From assembly GCA_903888395.1 (NCBI GenBank), contig CAISTO010000228.1, positions 1 to 19,619 on the forward strand: a DNA stretch of 19,619 bases, given 5' to 3'. The translations under genes were made by a program, and so were the position numbers. Positions 14,767 to 19,619 of this stretch are shown here, one piece after another. The notes beneath the pieces were generated by a model. It worked only from the letters and a program-made list of their open reading frames with translations. It was not told the DNA's origin and ran no database searches. The DNA comes from an uncultured Bacteroidota bacterium (lineage in GTDB: Bacteria; Bacteroidota; Bacteroidia; UKL13-3). Within the stretch, counting starts at the first letter, position 1. The number at the start of each line of letters is the position of its first letter.

Positions 14767-16326
14767 ATGGCGGAAAATAAATTTATAACTGATAGCGGAA
14801 TTGTTATTAATAACCTTTACCAACCTGATAGTTCAAATACAAACAATGAATTACCAGGAGAGTTTCCATATACAAGAGGAGTTCAGCCTGATATGTACCG
14901 AGGAAAATTATGGACCATGCGTCAGTATGCTGGATTTTCAACCGCTGAAGAATCTAATAAACGTTATAAATATTTATTAGCAAATGGCACCATGGGTTTA
15001 TCGGTTGCCTTTGATTTACCAACCCAAATTGGTTATGACAGCGACCATGTAATGAGTGAAGGTGAAGTGGGTAAAGTGGGCGTGGCTATTGATAGTTTAC
15101 GCGATATTGAAACTTTATTTGATGGAATAAATCTGCAAGACATTACCACTAGCATGACCATCAATGCCACTGCATCTACCCTGCTTTCGTTTTATATTGC
15201 CTTGGCAAAAAAACAAGGTGCCGATATCAAGAAAATTTCAGGAACCATTCAAAACGATATTTTAAAAGAATATGCTGCCAGAGGAACTTATATTTATCCG
15301 CCAAAACCAAGCATGCGAATCATTACCGATATTTTTGAATATTGTAGTAATGAAGTTCCAAAATGGAATACCATTTCAATAAGTGGTTACCATATTCGTG
15401 AAGCTGGAAGTACAGCAGTACAGGAAATAGCATTTACCTTAGCCAATGCAAAAGCATACAGCGAAGCAGCCATTGCAAAGGGTTTAGACATTAATGTATT
15501 TGGACAACGATTATCGTTTTTTTTCAACGCACACAATAACTTTTTTGAGGAAATAGCAAAGTTTAGAGCAGCACGTAGAATGTGGGCTAAAATGGCCAAA
15601 GATTTAGGCGCAACCAATCCAAAAGCCATGATGTTACGTTTTCATACGCAAACTGGTGGAAGTACTTTAACAGCCCAACAAGCTGAAAACAATATAGCAC
15701 GTGTAACGCTACAAGCATTAGCAGCGGTGATGGGAGGAACTCAAAGTTTGCATACCAATGGCTTTGATGAAGCATTGAATTTACCAACCGAAGCAGCTGC
15801 AAGAACTGCATTGCGTACGCAACAAATTATAGCTTTTGAAAGTGGCGTAGTAGATACTGTAGACCCAATGGGTGGAAGTTATTTTGTAGAAGAATTAACC
15901 AATCAAGTAGAAGCCGAAGCTTGGAAATATATTGAAAAAATAGATGCCATGGGCGGAAGCGTAAGTGCCATTGAAGAAGGTTATATGCAAAATGAAATAG
16001 CAACTGCCAGTTATAAATACCAAAAAGACATTGAAAACAGCGAAAAAGTAATTGTTGGGGTAAATAAATTTGCGGTGAAAGAAGAAGTTGCTCCCCCATC
16101 GTTTAGAATTAATGACAGCATTAGAATAAAACAAACTGAAAAGTTAAACAAACTAAAAGCCGAAAGAAATAATAGTTTGGTAAAAGCCAATATTGAAACG
16201 CTAGAACAAGCAGCAAAAGATGGTAGAAATGTGATGCCGCATATCATTGAAGCAGTTGAAAACTTGGCCACACTTGGCGAAATAGCCGATACGTTTAGAG
16301 GTGTTTTTGGTGAATATAAAGCATAA
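14767..16326 (+). CDS. Methylmalonyl-CoA mutase, catalytic (substrate-binding) subunit, lacking the B12 domain
   Basis: A 519-residue TIM-barrel subunit for adenosylcobalamin-dependent interconversion of methylmalonyl-CoA and succinyl-CoA. RQYAGFSTAEES, GLSVAFDLPTQIGYDSD and GTIQNDILKEY are strongly conserved mutase blocks. Against remembered Propionibacterium numbering the offset is a constant 35: Y54 = Tyr89, R172 = Arg207, Y208 = Tyr243, H209 = His244. Tyr89 and Arg207 select the methylmalonyl carboxylate; isobutyryl-CoA mutases carry Phe and Gln there. The substrate assignment is therefore well supported. The chain ends at about residue 519 (FRGVFGEYKA), just where single-chain mutases continue into the linker and B12 domain. 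That domain is instead encoded at 18668-19075. A strong terminator follows, so the two subunits are probably made from different transcripts. Confidence 0.93.
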   Translation: MAENKFITDSGIVINNLYQPDSSNTNNELPGEFPYTRGVQPDMYRGKLWTMRQYAGFSTAEESNKRYKYLLANGTMGLSVAFDLPTQIGYDSDHVMSEGEVGKVGVAIDSLRDIETLFDGINLQDITTSMTINATASTLLSFYIALAKKQGADIKKISGTIQNDILKEYAARGTYIYPPKPSMRIITDIFEYCSNEVPKWNTISISGYHIREAGSTAVQEIAFTLANAKAYSEAAIAKGLDINVFGQRLSFFFNAHNNFFEEIAKFRAARRMWAKMAKDLGATNPKAMMLRFHTQTGGSTLTAQQAENNIARVTLQALAAVMGGTQSLHTNGFDEALNLPTEAAARTALRTQQIIAFESGVVDTVDPMGGSYFVEELTNQVEAEAWKYIEKIDAMGGSVSAIEEGYMQNEIATASYKYQKDIENSEKVIVGVNKFAVKEEVAPPSFRINDSIRIKQTEKLNKLKAERNNSLVKANIETLEQAAKDGRNVMPHIIEAVENLATLGEIADTFRGVFGEYKA

Positions 16327-16359
16327 TTGAAACTATTATTTAATAAAAAATATTAAAAA

Positions 16360-16395
16360 AAACGCTCCTAAAAACCTTTGTTTTTAGGAGCGTTT
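16360..16395 (+). terminator. Hairpin terminator after the mutase gene
   Basis: A perfect 15-bp stem (AAACGCTCCTAAAAA at 16360-16374, TTTTTAGGAGCGTTT at 16381-16395) with a 6-nt loop (CCTTTG) lies 33 nt after the stop codon. It has an A-run before and ends in T's, though no long T-tract follows. It separates the mutase from the gltX transcript. Confidence 0.8.
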
Positions 16396-16449
16396 GCATT
16401 GGTAAAAAAAATACCAACAAAAATCCTTTCTCTATCTTCAAATCATTCT

Positions 16450-16457
16450 TATCTTCG
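16450..16457 (+). promoter_or_regulatory. Candidate -7 promoter box for gltX
   Basis: TATCTTCG resembles TAnnTTTG with one change and lies 12 nt before the gltX ATG, after the preceding terminator. A promoter is required in this gap; this is the best candidate I can see. Confidence 0.4.
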
Positions 16458-16469
16458 CTGCGCATTATT

Positions 16470-17999
16470 ATGACAGAAAAAAGAGTTAGAGTTAGATTTG
16501 CTCCAAGTCCTACAGGAGCATTACATATAGGCGGTGTTCGTACGGCTTTATACAATTATTTGTTTGCAAAAAAACATGGTGGCGATTTTATTCTTCGCAT
16601 TGAAGATACAGATCAAGGAAGGTTTGTGCCGGGTGCGGAGCAATATATTATTGAAAGTTTAAAATGGGTTGGCATTGAGCCAAACGAAGGAATTGGTTTT
16701 GGAGATGGTGAATATGCACCTTATCGCCAAAGCGATAGAAAACCAATGTACAAAAAATATGTAGACCAATTAATAAACGATGGTTACGCTTATTATGCTT
16801 TTGATACTGCAGAAGAATTAGATGCCATGCGCGATAGATTGAAAGCTTCGAATGTAGATTCAAAGTACGATCCCATTACGCGTAGCGCCATGAAAAATAG
16901 TTTGACTTTACCTGAAGATGAAACCAAACGTAGATTAGAAAATGGAGATGCTTATGTAGTTCGTATCAAATTACCTCGTAAAGATGAAGTAAAGTTTTAT
17001 GATGAAATTAGAGGTTGGGTTACCTTTAACACTTCCACCATGGACGATAAAGTTTTATATAAATCGGATGGAATGCCAACATACCACATGGCAAATGTGG
17101 TAGATGATTACAGCATGAAAATTACCCACGTAATCAGAGGCGAAGAATGGTTGCCATCGGCACCATTGCATGTGCTTTTATATAAATATTTAGGTTGGGA
17201 AGATGCCATGCCTAAGTTTGCTCATTTGCCTTTACTGTTAAAACCTGATGGTAACGGTAAATTAAGCAAACGTGATGGTGATAAATTAGGATTTCCGGTT
17301 TTTCCATTAGATTGGGTAGATCCAAATACTGGCGAAAAATCGAGTGGATACAAGCAAGCAGGATATTTGCCAGAGGCAGTTATTAATTTGTTGGCATTTT
17401 TAGGATGGAATCCTGGAACAGCACAAGAATTATTTAACAAACAAGAATTAATAGCTGCTTTTAGCTTAGAAAGAGTGAGTAAACATGGCGCTAAGTTTGA
17501 CCAAAACAAAGCCAAATGGTTCAATCACCAATATATAAAAATGGAAGACAATAGCTTGTTAGCTGTTGAATTAAATAAACAATTAGCGGCTCAAAATATT
17601 ACTGCTGATTCAAGTTATGTAGAACAAGTTTGTGGTTTAATAAAAGAAAAGATTAGTTTTACCAAAGAACTTTTTGATTACAGTAACTACTTTTTTGTGG
17701 AACCAAGTGTTTATGATGAAACTGTAATAAAAAAACGTTGGAATGAAAAATCGCCATTGGTCATTGCCGAATTAATTAAATTGTTAAATAATATTTCAGA
17801 CTTTAACCATGCCAATATTGAGGCTGCTTATCACGAAGCTTTGACCAAAAATGAAGTAGAAAGTAAAGATTTTTTACAAATGTTCAGGGTATGTTTAAGT
17901 GGCGTGGCTGGCGGTCCGCCAATGTTTGAAATGGCTGCTTTGTTTGGCAAACAATCCACCATTAGCAGACTTGAAAGTGCATTGCAACGCATTAAATAA
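16470..17999 (+). CDS. gltX: Glutamyl-tRNA synthetase
   Basis: A 509-residue class I aminoacyl-tRNA synthetase that charges tRNA-Glu (and possibly tRNA-Gln, if the genome uses GatCAB). The HIGH-type motif is in FAPSPTGALHIGGVRTAL (HIGG at 19-22) and the KMSKS-type loop is KLSKR at 264-268. IEDTDQGR and IRGEEWLPSAPLHVLLY are further family blocks. The C-terminal third (from about 340) is the helical anticodon-binding region, and total length is normal. It is preceded by a terminator and a promoter-like box, so it heads a new transcription unit. The lipoprotein gene starts 15 nt after its stop. Confidence 0.97.
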   Translation: MTEKRVRVRFAPSPTGALHIGGVRTALYNYLFAKKHGGDFILRIEDTDQGRFVPGAEQYIIESLKWVGIEPNEGIGFGDGEYAPYRQSDRKPMYKKYVDQLINDGYAYYAFDTAEELDAMRDRLKASNVDSKYDPITRSAMKNSLTLPEDETKRRLENGDAYVVRIKLPRKDEVKFYDEIRGWVTFNTSTMDDKVLYKSDGMPTYHMANVVDDYSMKITHVIRGEEWLPSAPLHVLLYKYLGWEDAMPKFAHLPLLLKPDGNGKLSKRDGDKLGFPVFPLDWVDPNTGEKSSGYKQAGYLPEAVINLLAFLGWNPGTAQELFNKQELIAAFSLERVSKHGAKFDQNKAKWFNHQYIKMEDNSLLAVELNKQLAAQNITADSSYVEQVCGLIKEKISFTKELFDYSNYFFVEPSVYDETVIKKRWNEKSPLVIAELIKLLNNISDFNHANIEAAYHEALTKNEVESKDFLQMFRVCLSGVAGGPPMFEMAALFGKQSTISRLESALQRIK

Positions 18000-18014
18000 T
18001 TAATAAATTAAAAC

Positions 18015-18665
18015 ATGAAAATATTCAATTTAGATAAAGGCAAAAAAATATTCTTTCCCTTTTTTACTTTGTTATTGATAATTATATCTTGCGGAAGTAA
18101 TAATTATTTTGACAGGTGGCCAGGACAAAGACTAAGCTCTTTTCCGGCCGAAATGCAAGGAAATTACAAATTGAATATTGATTTTTTTTCGGGCTTGTTT
18201 GTTAAAAATAAAGACAGTATTTTGCTTTTAACTATTGATAAAAATAGCATTCATGAAATTGATAAAACAAGCAGCACTGAAAACACTTTAAGCGATAGTT
18301 TAGTGCTTACAAAATTAGGAAATTACTATGTACTAAGTTCGTTAAATGCAAATGATAAAGGTTATTGGACTTTAGGCTATTTTAAAATTGTAAAAAACGG
18401 CTTAACCTATGTTCCATATATGGGCGTTGACAAAGTAAGTGACGATAATTTAGCTAAATATTTGCCATTTGTGGCAAGCTATCAATCAGGTAGAACAACC
18501 ATTAATTCTTTGCCTTTAAAGGATAGAGATGTATTTTATACGCATCATACCGATACCATTAATTATTATGAAATGGATGATACTAAGTTTTTATCATTTA
18601 TGGAAAATGAAAAACCACAAATACTCATTAAGTTTAATAAAATTTACCCTAAAAAAAGAAATTAA
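18015..18665 (+). CDS. Predicted lipoprotein of unknown function
   Basis: A 216-residue protein. Residues 1-25 form a basic and hydrophobic signal (KGKKIFFPFFTLLLIIIS) ending in a lipobox with C26 (IISCGSNN), so it should be lipid-anchored in the cell envelope after export. The mature part is polar, rich in Asn, Lys, Asp and Tyr, probably mostly beta-structured, with no other membrane segment. I recognise no family. It sits between gltX (15 nt upstream) and the B12-binding mutase subunit (2 nt downstream), so all three should be co-transcribed. A functional link to either neighbour is not evident from sequence. Confidence 0.82.
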   Translation: MKIFNLDKGKKIFFPFFTLLLIIISCGSNNYFDRWPGQRLSSFPAEMQGNYKLNIDFFSGLFVKNKDSILLLTIDKNSIHEIDKTSSTENTLSDSLVLTKLGNYYVLSSLNANDKGYWTLGYFKIVKNGLTYVPYMGVDKVSDDNLAKYLPFVASYQSGRTTINSLPLKDRDVFYTHHTDTINYYEMDDTKFLSFMENEKPQILIKFNKIYPKKRN

Positions 18666-18667
18666 TA

Positions 18668-19075
18668 ATGCAACGTCCGGTTAGAGTTTTAGTAGCAAAA
18701 GTAGGCTTAGATGGCCACGATAGAGGTGCAAAAGTAATAGCTACAGCACTGCGCGATGCAGGAATGGAAGTTATTTATACTGGCTTACGCCAAACTCCAG
18801 AAATGGTAGTTCAAGCTGCATTGCAAGAAGATGTAGACGCCATTGGAGTTAGTATTCTTTCTGGCGCACATAACACTATTTTTCCTAAATTATTAACCCT
18901 AATGAAACAAGAAGGAATGAATGATGTGCTGCTTACCGGTGGGGGAATTATTCCAAATGAAGACATTGAGGAGTTAACAAAAATAGGTGTAGGCAAGCTT
19001 TTTACTCCAGGAACAAATACACAGGATATAGCAGATTATATTAAAGATTGGGTTCAAAAAAATAGAAGTTTTTAA
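18668..19075 (+). CDS. Methylmalonyl-CoA mutase, cobalamin-binding subunit
   Basis: A 135-residue stand-alone B12-binding domain of Rossmann type. The cobalt-ligating signature D-x-H-x-x-G is present as D15, H17 and G20 in GLDGHDRG. SILSGAH (78-84) and LLTGGGIIP also match the other parts of the base-off/His-on cobalamin site. It aligns over its whole length with the C-terminal domain of single-chain methylmalonyl-CoA mutases (VGLDGHDRGAKVIATALRDA, FTPGT near the end). It is therefore the missing part of the catalytic subunit encoded at 14767-16326. It starts 2 nt after the lipoprotein gene, about 2.3 kb from its partner, in the gltX transcript rather than with the mutase gene. Confidence 0.94.
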   Translation: MQRPVRVLVAKVGLDGHDRGAKVIATALRDAGMEVIYTGLRQTPEMVVQAALQEDVDAIGVSILSGAHNTIFPKLLTLMKQEGMNDVLLTGGGIIPNEDIEELTKIGVGKLFTPGTNTQDIADYIKDWVQKNRSF

Positions 19076-19089
19076 CAGAATTAAATTAT

Positions 19090-19117
19090 TTCGCACTCCG
19101 TATTCCGCACTTCGCAA
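19090..19117. repeat. Four-unit 7-bp tandem repeat upstream of the uridine kinase-like gene
   Basis: Units read TTCGCAC, TCCGTAT, TCCGCAC, TTCGCAA, with consensus TYCGCAC. The array fills most of the 53-nt gap between the B12-binding subunit and the next gene, and is more GC-rich than its surroundings. Confidence 0.75.
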
Positions 19118-19128
19118 TTAAAAAAAAT

Positions 19129-19619
19129 ATGCATATTCAAAAACCTTATTTAGTTGGTATTACTGGAGGAAGTGCCATGGGAAAAACACATTTTTTAAAT
19201 TCCCTAAAAAAACTTTTTTCTACCGATGAACTTTGTGTAATAAGCCAAGACAATTATTATAAACTTGCCTACGAACACCAATTAGATGCGGAGGGAAATA
19301 TTAATTTTGATTTGCCTGAGTGTATTGATTTAGCTGCTTTTGCAGCCGATTTAGAGAAACTTCATAATAATGAAACTATTTACAGAAACGAATATTTGTT
19401 TCAACACGAAAATCAAGTTGGACCACTTTTAACGTTTAAACCCGCTCCAATAATTGTTTGTGAAGGTTTATTTATTTTTTATTCTGAAGCAATTCGCAAT
19501 CAATTCGATTTAAAAATATTCATTCAAGCCGATGAATCAATTGCATTGAATAGGCGTTTAAAACGTGATTCTGCAGAGCGAAATATACCCGATTCTTATA
19601 TACGTTATCAATGGCATAA
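19129..19619 (+). CDS. Uridine kinase-like P-loop kinase, 3' end cut by window
   Basis: An open frame starts at ATG 19129 and runs off the window after 163 complete codons; no stop is seen. GITGGSAMGKT (10-20) is a Walker A P-loop, SQDNYY (39-44) and NFDLPECID (59-67) match the substrate-side motifs of the uridine kinase family, and EGLFIFY (112-118) and RRLKRDSAERN (142-152) match its Walker B-like and lid regions. This suggests phosphorylation of uridine or cytidine using ATP or GTP in the cytosol. A related phosphoribulokinase-like role cannot be excluded. The P-loop carries Ala-Met where family members usually have Gly-Ser or similar. It follows the B12-binding subunit by 53 nt on the same strand and may be the last seen gene of the gltX unit. 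Confidence 0.85.
   Translation, partial: MHIQKPYLVGITGGSAMGKTHFLNSLKKLFSTDELCVISQDNYYKLAYEHQLDAEGNINFDLPECIDLAAFAADLEKLHNNETIYRNEYLFQHENQVGPLLTFKPAPIIVCEGLFIFYSEAIRNQFDLKIFIQADESIALNRRLKRDSAERNIPDSYIRYQWH

Noticed and set aside
15387..16271. Several minus-strand open frames within the mutase gene
   Set aside because: They lie opposite a long, strongly conserved coding frame and encode no recognisable proteins.

Overview
The window is AT-rich, carries no recognisable Shine-Dalgarno sequences, and has several TAnnTTTG-type promoter boxes just upstream of start codons. Together with the protein families present, this points to a member of the Bacteroidota, probably an aerobic or respiring environmental lineage; I cannot name the genus. 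All coordinates and reading frames come from direct reading, and no database search was possible.

Layout. (1) 1-960, plus strand: an enoyl-CoA hydratase gene ending in a strong hairpin terminator. (2) 961-2783, accessory patch: a Fic-domain gene with its own promoter and a palindromic operator, bracketed by short direct repeats. To its left lies a broken 3' remnant of a small gene whose intact paralogue (126 aa, unknown function) lies to its right. (3) 2831-13564, minus strand: a long respiratory complex I operon transcribed nuoA-B-C-D-H-I-J-K-L-M-N. nuoE, nuoF and nuoG, the NADH-oxidising module, are absent: nuoD and nuoH overlap by 4 bp. A phage-type BRO-N domain gene sits between nuoH and nuoI. 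A REP-like inverted repeat follows nuoN. (4) 13565-13873: divergent promoter region. (5) 13874-14653: short-chain dehydrogenase. (6) 14767-16326: catalytic subunit of methylmalonyl-CoA mutase without its B12 domain, with promoter and terminator. (7) 16470-19619, plus strand: apparent operon of gltX, an unknown lipoprotein, the missing B12-binding subunit of the mutase, and a uridine kinase-like gene cut by the window end.

How the genes work together. The nuo genes would build a proton-pumping, quinone-reducing complex I core whose electron donor is not NADH through NuoEFG, unless those subunits are encoded elsewhere. The mutase halves together would interconvert methylmalonyl-CoA and succinyl-CoA with adenosylcobalamin, linking propionyl-CoA metabolism to the citric acid cycle; the enoyl-CoA hydratase is also a CoA-ester enzyme, but nothing shows a shared pathway.

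The most notable non-coding structure is a set of short tandem arrays in intergenic gaps, each with a different sequence but all with a 7-bp period (8617-8651, 9132-9173, 9979-9992, 10001-10014, 19090-19117). No wholly new multigene system is evident. The best leads are the EFG-less complex I, the BRO insertion between heptamer repeats, and the repeat-bracketed, apparently self-regulated Fic gene.
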